This document shows positions 26,701 to 34,757 of a stretch of 38,257 nucleotides of DNA, piece after piece; within the stretch, counting starts at the first letter, position 1, and each line of letters begins with the position of its first letter. The position numbers were made by a program, and so were the translations under genes. This DNA comes from Thiomargarita sp. (GTDB taxonomy: Bacteria; Pseudomonadota; Gammaproteobacteria; Beggiatoales; Beggiatoaceae). The stretch lies in NCBI GenBank assembly GCA_020720115.1, contig DYPD01000029.1, forward strand, positions 1 through 38,257. The letters are read 5' to 3'. The notes below the pieces were generated by a model, which was not told the DNA's origin, made no database searches, and was given only the letters and a program-made list of their open reading frames with translations.

Positions 26701-29666
26701 ATTTTTTGTCAGACTGTTGTGCGTCTGCTTATGCCAGTTCCCATCCGCTACAAGCTGCTTGGGCGGCGCAAGAACTGATAATACGCGGGGAATTTGAACC
26801 GATTTTAGCGTTATTAGAGGCAATTAAAGGTGATTTTGATACTGCAAGCAGAACATTGCGCCCGCTGATTTTTCATGCCTTGGGGAAATCATTTAGCAAA
26901 CCGCCGAGCGGAATATTCCCAAATTTAACACACCTTATTGGATCAGTGCGAGATGGCGTACTAGCCAGTTTTCTTCATGCAACGCCCCATGAGAGTAATG
27001 CCAATAAGAGGTTGGCAAATCATGTTTTCATCATTGCGCGTAATAAAGCATTAAAGGAACAGCGCCCTTTCACCACGCAAGCTCTGCTGGAAATGGTGCG
27101 GATTAGACCAGACATTTATGTGCGCCGCGTTGAAAGTATTTTGATTGAAATCATCAAAAAACCGAATGTGCATCAAAACACAAATTTTCTTGAAGGATTA
27201 TTTGTGGCCTTCTTTTCATCATTGCAATTGAGTGAAGTGGGTATTTTGGCGGCACTGGCTAATATTCCAGAGAAATACCCAAATTTGAATAAACGATTAG
27301 TTACGCCAGACTTCAGAGCAAGATTTATCACTTTATTGGATACTGTGTCTTGGAGCGTCTTTTCTAGCCAAGAAGCGGCTGCTTGGCGTTTTAAGAAGTA
27401 TTTACTGCATGATGGTGGAAAATTTGAGGCAGATGAGTTTGAGGCAAAACTGCTCCATGCGCAAAGCATGTTACAAAGAAACGCAGTGTCCGATGCCAGT
27501 TTGATAAAGCAGTTTTTATCTTTTCTGCCCAACATCACCATGCTGATGCCATCAAATACAACAAACCTACCTTTGCTCTGGCGGTCGTATGCTGATTGGA
27601 CGAATGAGATTCGCCAACTATTCCGCGATAGTCATTTGCTTGATCCGAAAGCTGCGAAAAAAAAATTGCAAGATGTTATTAAAGTATTGGAAGAACCTAA
27701 GCTTGCTGAAAATGAACCGGTTTTATTGAATAACTTTACTCTACTATGGAAAAATTCGTGGCTTAAAGCCTGTCGTGAAAAGTTAAACGAATTGCCGTCT
27801 CAAAGCAAAGCTAATTCCGCCAAACCCGACCAAGTTCTTTCATTTCCAGGCATTATCGCCCACATCAATTCCATGTTGAAAGAAAAAGGATTCAACACCG
27901 GCGTGTTTTATCGCTTGCTGGAAGTTCCCGCACAAAACAGCATCCTGCGAGTGTTAAAACGTTACCCACCTGATTTGTCCAATGCTTTGCAAACCGTGAC
28001 GGTAATTAATGAGAATGAGGAGGATCGTCAAGTCTATTTCAGCCAATATCTTTTCACTGGCGGGCATCCTGAACGCTTATATTGGGAAATACATGAAGAT
28101 CCCAAAATTGATAATGGCAGTTTTTGGTATAAGCACCAATTGGTGCAAGGTGCGCATCTTGAATTACCGTATTTAGAGCCTTTTCATGACGGCTACCGTG
28201 CGGGTGGTTTTCTGATATTGGAGGATACAAAGAAGCCTATTGAGAAGGTAAAAGAGCAGGGTATGCTGGCGAAAATGACAAAGCTTTTTTCTTTTCTCCG
28301 TTCGGAGCAAGACATAGAAAGGCTGACTGCTGAAAATGAACAAGCACTTTTGGAACAATTTCATCTATTGAAACTATGTTTTCAGCAACAAGAAACCGAG
28401 TATGAAAACTATCTCAACGAATTTGAACAGTTGCTCACAAATCAGTATAAGGTGGATGAACAATTAGTAAAGCAAGCACAACAAGCCATTGTCGAGATTG
28501 CCATCAAACTCAGTTATGCCGATGGCGCAGTGCTGTGGCAACCGGAACCGAAAGACGAGCGTTTCTTGGAGGCGGTGGCAGCCGCCAGTCCGATAGAGGA
28601 GTATTCAAAACTGTACAAGGAACGTAAGTTATGGCGTAAAGAACAAGATTTTGTATCGGTTAAATGCTGGAAAGAAGGTGTTGCGCAATTTGCACCGAAT
28701 TGGTCAGATAGTCCTGACAAACAGCACTCTTTATCAAAGGAAAACTCGCACACTGCTCATTACCGCTTATTGGCTAAACTCAATTCTCTGGTCAGTTTGC
28801 CAGTTAAGTTTGCTGACAAGGTATTGGCAGTGTTGACGCTACACAGTTATCAAACTTATGCTTTTGATGAGTTATGTTTGAAACGTGTGAACAAGCTGCT
28901 GGAGCGTAGCCACTGGTTTTTACATACTTTGTATTTGCAACAAGAACGCAACCAGGAGCGCCATGCCTGGGAAGGCGCGATGCTGCATGAAATTCGCTCG
29001 GAACTCAATCCATTGAAGCATCGGCTTGATCAGGCAATGCGAATGCCCAAGCCGGAAAAATATTTACGCATTGCCCAGCGCCAAGTGGAAGAGCTGTATC
29101 ATTTGGCAGATAATTTCATGGAAATTAGCGGTCACTCCCATGCGGATTTCAGTGCGGTGATTGATGCGCCGGGGGCTGCGGTGGAAAAATTTTTATGCGA
29201 TTATCAAGATACGATTGAGAAAACCGAGCAAACCTATGTGCTTAATCCTGACGATCACAGGGATACAATCTGGCACACACAGCTACAAGGCAAGCCTGAA
29301 GTTTTCTCCCGCGTAGTGCGCAATCTGTTGCACAATGCGTTTAAGTATGGTGGCGCAGGTGCGGAAATTCACATTGATGCCGATATGCAAGCCTATAAAG
29401 ACGGTTATTATTGGCACTTAAAAATTAGCAATCCAGGGCACATGACCCGCGAAGAAGATGATTTGAAATTCGTCCCGCGTGCCCATCCCACTGACCGCCC
29501 CGAAGGGCATCGTGATGGCGCACACGTTGGCTTGGCGGCGAGCAAGCAGTGCGCGTTAGCTTATCAAGCGCATTTGACCTTGTATAATGACAAGCAAACT
29601 GGAAGGGTGGTTGCCGAATTAGGGTGGCCGCTGGCACAGCAACCTGCAAACAGCGAGGAACAATAG
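23790..29666 (+). CDS. Giant soluble sensor histidine kinase with beta-propeller and GAF domains
   Basis: 1958 aa with no transmembrane helix seen. The N-terminal about 580 residues are unrecognised and probably hold beta-rich sensor repeats. Propeller-like repeats occupy about residues 590-950 (SVWTAAFSHDGDYLVVGG, LWATAGGRGEIIYW, YLAICGGEDGVVRAFD). A helical region follows, then a GAF-like domain (about 1555-1710), the phosphoacceptor segment GAMLHEIRSELNPLKHRLDQ with H1733, and a HATPase_c domain with N-box RNLLHNAFKYG (N1849) and G-box GAHVGLAASKQ. The stop overlaps the GTG of the receiver gene (TAGTG), so kinase and receiver are coupled. The signal sensed is unknown. Divergent transcription from the TIR/STAND operon is the main clue to function. 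Confidence 0.88.
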   Translation: MSKNADPRDELYELYALNHLHRRPDLSLSKLENADENALCEALPFLFKPNRLLALHAGDDKKGGRPTDDPYNRWLIKLDLPKALPVIAVVNRQWQLSLWHYKNDANSGGLFPLSVTSENLKNNSNAPPDTNIILLPKKDTNAEYQRDTFELIRFEKACSSKHIYLSLFTQYSEHFLRLDSSNFESDSPQISYFLTRIDFPTEQTDQEKILSRQIGGWDDSTSFFFSWGEEQPLCQEAPKGMSGSKRLDLSDELADAKRRLWAAAERDDALALGGNFDAILFRVRPSAEFVQFPMPGLVRCAAVVAAPAQEEFGTPINQKDIGPLILAGCDDYRLYVLNKEGKELGNIFLDGMIESILILHDDANCVDLAIIVRAKGVYCARLFYDQLKFQTTVVENGHPVLHKRFIERLIKVLNTQSQWLETQLKHSELEQQILGLLALLHQPSVENLNIFKSFLPRLNSNAAEWLIYLLYRWWCEVQKKPLSALEKMPLERRIFKLFQCMVDEPMQCRLQAALYRYAGWLQTIDSKLAPSSELARFTELARTLERNHLPKQEFTATAALNNLANFRHLILSLVYSDAWRNQRPHPEKIPQSGRISSILMLPSKENEHAQHTVVVSVRSKQKQQKLKTFCCIPFGGKLPESLDWSPDIDAARICATIPDPLIHQILIVTNDRIGWATYNQAIIWHTELPPFKSVWTAAFSHDGDYLVVGGEWHFSLESPAPLYVLQRKIIEKHTTEKGAKHRQHLDEWKPLPTRGLLPPQNRQRVRITTLAWAKAEGEQRDLWATAGGRGEIIYWTDAQAVLGAQTERPAQIAGIVGTAQTALVILHLARKGEYLAICGGEDGVVRAFDKHGRLCWLNVLPGSICGITVRSQKPLDPHDPYAPLAVLCDEEHLFLFDENGLQRGILHLPHWTLSCLARANIAGKAYHLIGDLTGKVLLVKELPKEQSALALCSGNAQASFKQCYNEYAKSDFLSDCCASAYASSHPLQAAWAAQELIIRGEFEPILALLEAIKGDFDTASRTLRPLIFHALGKSFSKPPSGIFPNLTHLIGSVRDGVLASFLHATPHESNANKRLANHVFIIARNKALKEQRPFTTQALLEMVRIRPDIYVRRVESILIEIIKKPNVHQNTNFLEGLFVAFFSSLQLSEVGILAALANIPEKYPNLNKRLVTPDFRARFITLLDTVSWSVFSSQEAAAWRFKKYLLHDGGKFEADEFEAKLLHAQSMLQRNAVSDASLIKQFLSFLPNITMLMPSNTTNLPLLWRSYADWTNEIRQLFRDSHLLDPKAAKKKLQDVIKVLEEPKLAENEPVLLNNFTLLWKNSWLKACREKLNELPSQSKANSAKPDQVLSFPGIIAHINSMLKEKGFNTGVFYRLLEVPAQNSILRVLKRYPPDLSNALQTVTVINENEEDRQVYFSQYLFTGGHPERLYWEIHEDPKIDNGSFWYKHQLVQGAHLELPYLEPFHDGYRAGGFLILEDTKKPIEKVKEQGMLAKMTKLFSFLRSEQDIERLTAENEQALLEQFHLLKLCFQQQETEYENYLNEFEQLLTNQYKVDEQLVKQAQQAIVEIAIKLSYADGAVLWQPEPKDERFLEAVAAASPIEEYSKLYKERKLWRKEQDFVSVKCWKEGVAQFAPNWSDSPDKQHSLSKENSHTAHYRLLAKLNSLVSLPVKFADKVLAVLTLHSYQTYAFDELCLKRVNKLLERSHWFLHTLYLQQERNQERHAWEGAMLHEIRSELNPLKHRLDQAMRMPKPEKYLRIAQRQVEELYHLADNFMEISGHSHADFSAVIDAPGAAVEKFLCDYQDTIEKTEQTYVLNPDDHRDTIWHTQLQGKPEVFSRVVRNLLHNAFKYGGAGAEIHIDADMQAYKDGYYWHLKISNPGHMTREEDDLKFVPRAHPTDRPEGHRDGAHVGLAASKQCALAYQAHLTLYNDKQTGRVVAELGWPLAQQPANSEEQ

Positions 29667-30172
29667 TGAATATTTCTTCCAACATTCAGATAAATTCAAA
29701 AGAAATCAAGCGGATTTTACAAGACAAGCAGATTCTATGGGTAGATGACCGCTGGGAACAAATCGAGCCATTTATTGATGAGTTGGTGGATAATGGTTAT
29801 ATCGCCGAGGAAAACATGCAGGTGGCGTTTGATTTAAGCAGTGCATTCAAGTACCTGGGAAATAAAGATCATCGGGTTGATCTGGTGCTGATTGATTTGA
29901 ATATTTCTTCAATGCCAGAAGAACTGCAAAAGTTGCGGAAAAAATATTTTCAGACTGAAATCCTCAATCATGGGCAGTCTTTGGGAGTCTGGCTATCACA
30001 ACATCGTCCGCACATAAAATATGCCTATTTGAGTGCGCTGGTGGGGCATTTTGATAGACAGGCACATCCTTCACAAGCCGATGCGCTGGTTATTGGCAAA
30101 AATTTCAATATCAAAGATTTTCCTGGCTGGTTAGCGGGGGTTTTGTCGTCTCCGTCAGACGTTAAGACTTGA
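29666..30172 (+). CDS. Stand-alone receiver-domain protein
   Basis: 168 aa from GTG 29666, which follows GAGGAA and overlaps the kinase stop by 1 nt; the frame stays open further upstream but that would lie inside the kinase. The receiver landmarks are all present: acidic pair D27/D28 (QILWVDDRW), phosphoacceptor D77 (VLIDLNI), S123 (YLSALV) and K145 (VIGKNF). No output domain follows, so it is CheY/Spo0F-like. A longer than usual stretch separates D77 from S123, which makes it an atypical receiver. It is the obvious phosphotransfer partner of the upstream kinase. Confidence 0.85.
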   Translation: MNISSNIQINSKEIKRILQDKQILWVDDRWEQIEPFIDELVDNGYIAEENMQVAFDLSSAFKYLGNKDHRVDLVLIDLNISSMPEELQKLRKKYFQTEILNHGQSLGVWLSQHRPHIKYAYLSALVGHFDRQAHPSQADALVIGKNFNIKDFPGWLAGVLSSPSDVKT

Positions 30173-30223
30173 ACTCATTCACAAGTGTTGCGTGCGGTAT
30201 GAAAGTTTCAACTCCATTCTGCG

Positions 30224-30250
30224 CTTTCATGCTGCAACGCAGCATGAAAG
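30224..30250. terminator. Perfect 12-bp hairpin between the receiver and phaE
   Basis: CTTTCATGCTGC pairs with GCAGCATGAAAG across a 3-nt AAC loop. There is no T-run, so it may terminate poorly or serve another role. ATGAAAG also occurs at 30199-30205, so an alternative pairing is possible. TATACT at 30255-30260 could be a -10 for phaE. Confidence 0.45.
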
Positions 30251-30312
30251 CCACTATACTTTGAGGGAGCCTGTTAGTTGATTTACCCAAAATCCCTTAA
30301 AGGAGACTTTCC

Positions 30313-31464
30313 ATGATGAGCAAATCTGCATTTCAAACCGAAAGCTGGCGTGCCGTACAGCAGCAATTCATTGATAATTTTCTAAAATTGCAAAAAGAAG
30401 CCTGGCACACCCTGACCCCACAAGAACACTGGCAAGGCGCGTTTGATGAGGTTTGGCAAACTTTGCATAAAGCTGCCGAGTTAAACCCTGGCAATGCTTT
30501 GAGCCAAAACCTATTACAGCAGTTCTTTCAACAAGCATCCCAGTATGTTCAATTACAGGAGGATTTTTTACTTAAAGTACAAAAAGCTGCCTATTTCTCT
30601 GAAGCCCATGATCTGTGGCAAAGCTGGGCGGAGCATTTGCAACGCCAGTTCAATCAAGTCAGCCAAAGCAACTTGCTGGATAATTGGCAAAAGCTGGGTG
30701 AGCAGTTCTTCTTGCAGATGCAAGAGCAGGTTGAAAAACTTCAGGCTTTGCAATTTAAATTACCAGAGGATTGGGCACAGCGACAGGCAGAAAACCAGGC
30801 ACTTTGGCAGTCATATCAAAGAGCGCAACAGGATTATGTGGCGTTTTTCCAGCAGGTTGGACAACAAGCCAGCACCTTGCTACAAGCGCGTTTGCAGGCA
30901 TCAGACGCAAGCGGCGACTGGCGTATGACTTATGATGCTTGGGTGGATGCGGGTGAAGAAGCTTATGCAGCAGCAATTAATACCGAGGCTTATGCAGAAA
31001 TCAATGCACGGGTCATCAATAGTTTGTTGCTGTGGAAGCAAAACAGCCGAGAATTGATGAATGAGTTGCTTAAAGCATTGCATTTGCCTAGCTATAGCGA
31101 CGCGCAGCGTTGGCAAGCTAAAATCTATGCTTTGCAAAAGGAACGTAGTGCCTCGTTAGCAGCGCAACAAGCACAATGGCAGGCGCAATTGCAAGCAGCG
31201 CATACGCAAAATGAACAACTGTCCACAGAGTTGCTGACAATCAAACAAACCAGTGCCGCAGAAATCGGACGTTTGCAAGAAGAATTGGAAAGCAGCAAGC
31301 GCCATTTACAACAAATGGAAACTCAGATAACGCGACTGGATGCAGTGCAAAAGGCGCTGGATGAAGCTCAGGTTCAATTGCAAGCGCATAAAACTAAGGA
31401 AAAAGCTGTGCGTAAACCTGCTTCTACGCGGAATGCTAAAAGCCCACCGGTAAAATCCAGTTAA
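30313..31464 (+). CDS. phaE: Class III PHA synthase subunit PhaE
   Basis: A 383-aa mostly helical, Gln/Trp-rich protein. The central AYAAAINTEAYAEINARVINSLL and LHLPSYSDAQRWQAKIYALQKE match the PhaE region that ends in the conserved LPTRxEVDxLHxRIYELRRE-like segment. A coiled coil (about 285-360) and a basic tail (KEKAVRKPASTRNAKSPP) follow. PhaE forms the active class III polyhydroxyalkanoate synthase with PhaC. No phaC lies within this window, which is unusual since the two are commonly adjacent. AGGAG at 30301-30305 is 7 nt before ATG 30313; a second ATG follows immediately at 30316. A terminator follows. Confidence 0.85.
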   Translation: MMSKSAFQTESWRAVQQQFIDNFLKLQKEAWHTLTPQEHWQGAFDEVWQTLHKAAELNPGNALSQNLLQQFFQQASQYVQLQEDFLLKVQKAAYFSEAHDLWQSWAEHLQRQFNQVSQSNLLDNWQKLGEQFFLQMQEQVEKLQALQFKLPEDWAQRQAENQALWQSYQRAQQDYVAFFQQVGQQASTLLQARLQASDASGDWRMTYDAWVDAGEEAYAAAINTEAYAEINARVINSLLLWKQNSRELMNELLKALHLPSYSDAQRWQAKIYALQKERSASLAAQQAQWQAQLQAAHTQNEQLSTELLTIKQTSAAEIGRLQEELESSKRHLQQMETQITRLDAVQKALDEAQVQLQAHKTKEKAVRKPASTRNAKSPPVKSS

Positions 31465-31514
31465 ATGGTGGGTGAAAATCCTGCTTGCTTTAGTAGAAAA
31501 ATGTGGGGTTTAGC

Positions 31515-31548
31515 CCTCTGGCGCTATCTGCGCCAGAGGCTTGTTTTC
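31515..31548 (+). terminator. Terminator between phaE and the convergent transglycosylase gene
   Basis: CCTCTGGCGC (31515-31524) pairs perfectly with GCGCCAGAGG (31530-31539) across TATCT, followed by CTTGTTTTC. It sits between convergent genes and can act in both directions. Confidence 0.78.
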
Positions 31549-31555
31549 GGCGGGT

Positions 31556-33181
31556 TTAGATTCTTTGTGAGGCGGGAATGAGCAGTTTTTTACCGACGCG
31601 CAAGGTGGTTCTGCGTGTAATGCCGTTTAATTCGCAAAGCGCCTCTACAGTGGTGCTGTAACGCTGGGCTATACCATCTAGCGCCTCGCCTTGACGGATT
31701 TCGTGGACATGCCCGTTGCGTCGCTGGCTTGCTGGAGTAGGCAGGGGAACTGTATTTTTTGCTGAACGGTTTGCGCCCTTGCCTGCGGGTGGGTTATGGG
31801 CAGTTTTTTCGCTGCCTTTTTTAGACGATTGAGCGACGGCTATTGTGCCTTTGCTGTCTGGCAGTATGAGGGTAGCTCCCGCCCGCAATCGAGTTTTAGG
31901 TTTAATGCCGTTGAGTTTGCAGATTTTTTCTACTGTGGTGCTGTGGCGGCGAGCAATGGCTGCTAGATTGTCTCCTCGACGAATTTTATAGGGTTTAAGC
32001 TGGGCTTTTGGCTCACTTTTCTTGCTGTTTCCAGATGCTTCTTTCCAACTTGACAGATTGGGCTGCCCGTTTGGCATCTTGTTGTCTACGTTGGCTAAAC
32101 GCACGCGGAATTTTTCAATGCGATCCATGGGGAGAACAAGAGAGAAGGGTCCTTTGGGGTCAGTCACATCATGTTTAAAGCCAGGATTTAACCGTCGTAA
32201 TTCTTGCAAAGGCAGGTCTGCTAATTGAGCAGCGAGTTTTAGGTCTATTTGTTCGCCTACATCAACAGTGCTTATGTAGGGTTTATTGGGAATTTCTTCG
32301 AGGCTGATGCCGTAATCATCGGCTTTTGCAATGATTGTGGATAAAGCCATGAGTTTGGGAATGTAGGCTTTGGTTTCGGCGGGTAAATCAAGCGACCAGT
32401 AATCAGTGGGTTTACCTTCTGCCACATTCTTGTTGATGGCTCGGCGCACATTACCCTCTCCGCAATTATAAGCGGCAATGGCATTGAGCCAATTGTTATC
32501 AAGATTTTTGTGCAAAACCTCCAGATAATCCAGGGCAGCGTCTGTTGCCGCCATCACATCGCGGCGCCCGTCGTACCAGCCGTTTTGTTTTAAGCCAAAC
32601 ATGCGTCCGGTGCTGGGAATAAATTGCCAAATACCTTCAGCTTGATAGGGTGAACGTGCGTCTGGACGAAAGGCACTTTCTACAGCAGGCAGGAGGGCAA
32701 TTTCTAAGGGCATCCCGCGATTTTCCAGACTTTCTACAATGTGATGCAGATAGGGAGAAGCGTTTTTGCTGAAGTCGGAAAAATAGCGCCGATACTTTTT
32801 GTAAGCATCTAAAGTGTCTGCAAATTTTTCTTTATCCTGCTGGGGCAGTAGGACATAACCAGAACTAATACGCTGCCACAGATTTTCTCCCGACGCGCTT
32901 TCACTTTGCTCGGCATCTTCTTCGTCTGAAACTTCAGCGCCTTTGTCGCTTGGGGCTTTTTTGGCAAACGGGGAGGGATAAGTTTCGTCAGAGAATAGAA
33001 TATTCTCTCCGCTGAGCGGCTTAAATAAAGCGGCTTTGCTGGTAGCTAAATCAAGCTTATATTCTGGTAATGCTGTATCTTCCACCGTTGTCGTTTCCGG
33101 TACTTGGGGAAGATTGGAGCAGCCTGTGCCAAGTAGCAGCAAGGGCAGCAGAAATATCAGCTTATGCAGGTGTGGTATCAT
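31556..33181 (-). CDS. MltD-type membrane-bound lytic transglycosylase with LysM repeats
   Basis: An outer-membrane lipoprotein that cleaves peptidoglycan glycan strands to 1,6-anhydromuramic products. Lipobox LLGTGC (acylated C21 from this start). The SLT domain has the catalytic glutamate in LPAVESAFRP (E168), then EGIWQFIPSTGRMFGL and NAIAAYNCGEGNVRRAI. Two clear LysM modules end the protein (YKIRRGDNLAAIARRHSTTV, HEIRQGEALDGIAQRYSTTV), with a divergent third one between the SLT domain and the first. GTG 33208, ATG 33190 and ATG 33181 are all possible starts; 33181 is taken because TGAGA sits a few bases upstream and it leaves a compact signal peptide. Confidence 0.93.
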   Translation of the reverse strand: MIPHLHKLIFLLPLLLLGTGCSNLPQVPETTTVEDTALPEYKLDLATSKAALFKPLSGENILFSDETYPSPFAKKAPSDKGAEVSDEEDAEQSESASGENLWQRISSGYVLLPQQDKEKFADTLDAYKKYRRYFSDFSKNASPYLHHIVESLENRGMPLEIALLPAVESAFRPDARSPYQAEGIWQFIPSTGRMFGLKQNGWYDGRRDVMAATDAALDYLEVLHKNLDNNWLNAIAAYNCGEGNVRRAINKNVAEGKPTDYWSLDLPAETKAYIPKLMALSTIIAKADDYGISLEEIPNKPYISTVDVGEQIDLKLAAQLADLPLQELRRLNPGFKHDVTDPKGPFSLVLPMDRIEKFRVRLANVDNKMPNGQPNLSSWKEASGNSKKSEPKAQLKPYKIRRGDNLAAIARRHSTTVEKICKLNGIKPKTRLRAGATLILPDSKGTIAVAQSSKKGSEKTAHNPPAGKGANRSAKNTVPLPTPASQRRNGHVHEIRQGEALDGIAQRYSTTVEALCELNGITRRTTLRVGKKLLIPASQRI

Positions 33182-33387
33182 TAGTCTCATAAGTTGTATT
33201 AATATCACAGTTTCAGTATTAACTGAAGTAAAAAAATATTTCTAAGCGGGTCATTTGCCTTTTGTCAAAGTATTTTCCAGGCTAATCTGGCTAAAAAGCC
33301 GCTTTCGCCGTGTGTCTAGCCTTGTTAGGATCGGTGTCTCTATTTTAGACATTCTATAACCTCCATCATTTTTCCAAGGATACTCAA

Positions 33388-33948
33388 GTGACTGAACAAA
33401 ACATGCCTTCTATTGAGGAAGCTCGCCGCGATGCTGATTGTTTATGCAGCACCGCACAGGTCGAACAGGCATTGCAAGGCATGGCGCAAGCAGTGACGGG
33501 GCGCTTGCAGGCAGCGAATCCTTTGTGCTTAAGTGTGTTGACTGGCGGCATTATTTTAACCGGGCAATTGTTGCCGTTGTTGGATTTCCCGCTGCAATTG
33601 GACAGTATCCATGCTTCGCGTTATCGCGGCACTACACGCGGCGGCGAGCTGCAATGGAAAAAGTACCCAGACACTGAGTTGCGTGGACAAACAGTGTTGC
33701 TGATTGATGATATTTTAGATGAGGGTTTAACGCTGCGGGCGCTGGTGGATTATTGTCAAGCGCAGGGAGTTAAAGAGGTGCTGACTGCGGTGTTGGCGGA
33801 AAAACAGGGCGCACGTCATTCTGATGGCTTGGCGCAGGCAGATTTTACCGGTTTGCACATTCCTAACCGTTATGTGTTTGGTTATGGTTTGGATTATCAC
33901 AAATATTGGCGTAACGCACGCGGCATTTACGCCGTTAAAGGATTTTAA
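33388..33948 (+). CDS. hpt: Hypoxanthine-guanine phosphoribosyltransferase
   Basis: Purine salvage enzyme converting hypoxanthine or guanine plus PRPP to IMP or GMP. The 186-aa protein has the PRPP loop VLLIDDILDEGLTL (about residues 103-116), the SRYRGTTRGGELQW flexible loop and the C-terminal YVFGYGLDYHKYWRN. GTG 33388 is the start, with AAGGA at 33376-33380 placed 7 nt upstream; ATG 33403 is the alternative. The methylthioinosine-type phosphorylase starts 2 nt after its stop, so the pair can funnel hypoxanthine from methylthioinosine straight into IMP. Confidence 0.94.
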   Translation: MTEQNMPSIEEARRDADCLCSTAQVEQALQGMAQAVTGRLQAANPLCLSVLTGGIILTGQLLPLLDFPLQLDSIHASRYRGTTRGGELQWKKYPDTELRGQTVLLIDDILDEGLTLRALVDYCQAQGVKEVLTAVLAEKQGARHSDGLAQADFTGLHIPNRYVFGYGLDYHKYWRNARGIYAVKGF

Positions 33949-33950
33949 GC

Positions 33951-34700
33951 ATGGCAGAATTAGCAATTATCGGTGGCACTGGCATTACTTCGCTGCCGGG
34001 GATGGAAATTAAACGCAAACGCGCAGTTCACACACCTTATGGCGAGCCGTCTGGACCTGTCACCTACGGGCATTATTGCGGCACAACTGTGGTATTTTTA
34101 CCACGTCATGGGTATGGGCATCATATTCCGCCGCACCAAATCAATTACCGCGCTAACCTCTGGTGTTTGCAGCACATAGGTATCCAAACCGTGCTGGCGT
34201 TTGCTGCGGTTGGCTCTATTCACCCCGATATGCAGCCTGGCGATCTGGTATTTCCGCACCAACTCATTGATTACACTTGGGGACGTCCGCACACCTTTTT
34301 TGAACAAGGCTCGCACCAAGACCAGCCCGTAGCGCACATTGATTTTACCGATCCCTATTGTGAGCGTTTGCGCAAGTGTTTGATTGATGCGGCAAGTGTC
34401 ACCTCGTTGCGGGTGCATACCCAAGGCGTATACGCCGCTACGCAGGGACCGCGTTTGGAAACCACTGCCGAAGTGGATCGCCTGGAGCGCGACGGCTGCG
34501 CCATTGTGGGCATGACCGGAATGCCAGAAGCGGCGCTGGCGCGGGAATTGGAGCTTTGCTACGCTACCTGTGCGATTGTCGCTAACGCCGCTGCTGGACG
34601 CGGTGCGCCCACTATTACGATGGATGAAGTGGAAGCCAATATGAAAATCGGCGTGGAGAATGCCCGCACCCTGCTGGCGGAACTCCTGCCGTTGATCTGA
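33951..34700 (+). CDS. S-methyl-5'-thioinosine (or thioadenosine) phosphorylase
   Basis: A 249-aa member of the PNP/MTAP family 2: IIGGTGITSLPG at the N-terminus, FLPRHGYGHHIPPHQINYRAN, TQGPRLETTAEVDR, VGMTGMPEAALARELELCY and VANAAAGRG. The small NAAAGRG active-site segment and the hpt neighbour match the Pseudomonas type that acts on methylthioinosine, releasing hypoxanthine and 5-methylthioribose-1-phosphate. Specificity cannot be proven from sequence; MTA phosphorylase is the alternative. Only 2 nt separate it from hpt. Confidence 0.9.
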   Translation: MAELAIIGGTGITSLPGMEIKRKRAVHTPYGEPSGPVTYGHYCGTTVVFLPRHGYGHHIPPHQINYRANLWCLQHIGIQTVLAFAAVGSIHPDMQPGDLVFPHQLIDYTWGRPHTFFEQGSHQDQPVAHIDFTDPYCERLRKCLIDAASVTSLRVHTQGVYAATQGPRLETTAEVDRLERDGCAIVGMTGMPEAALARELELCYATCAIVANAAAGRGAPTITMDEVEANMKIGVENARTLLAELLPLI

Positions 34701-34757
34701 ATTTAAGAGCACTTAAGCATTACCGCCCTGTTATTGTTGCCGTTTCATTGATGCGCT

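Noticed and set aside
34098-34712. 204-codon minus-strand frame opposite the methylthioinosine phosphorylase gene
   Set aside because: Antisense shadow of a conserved enzyme; no start signal.
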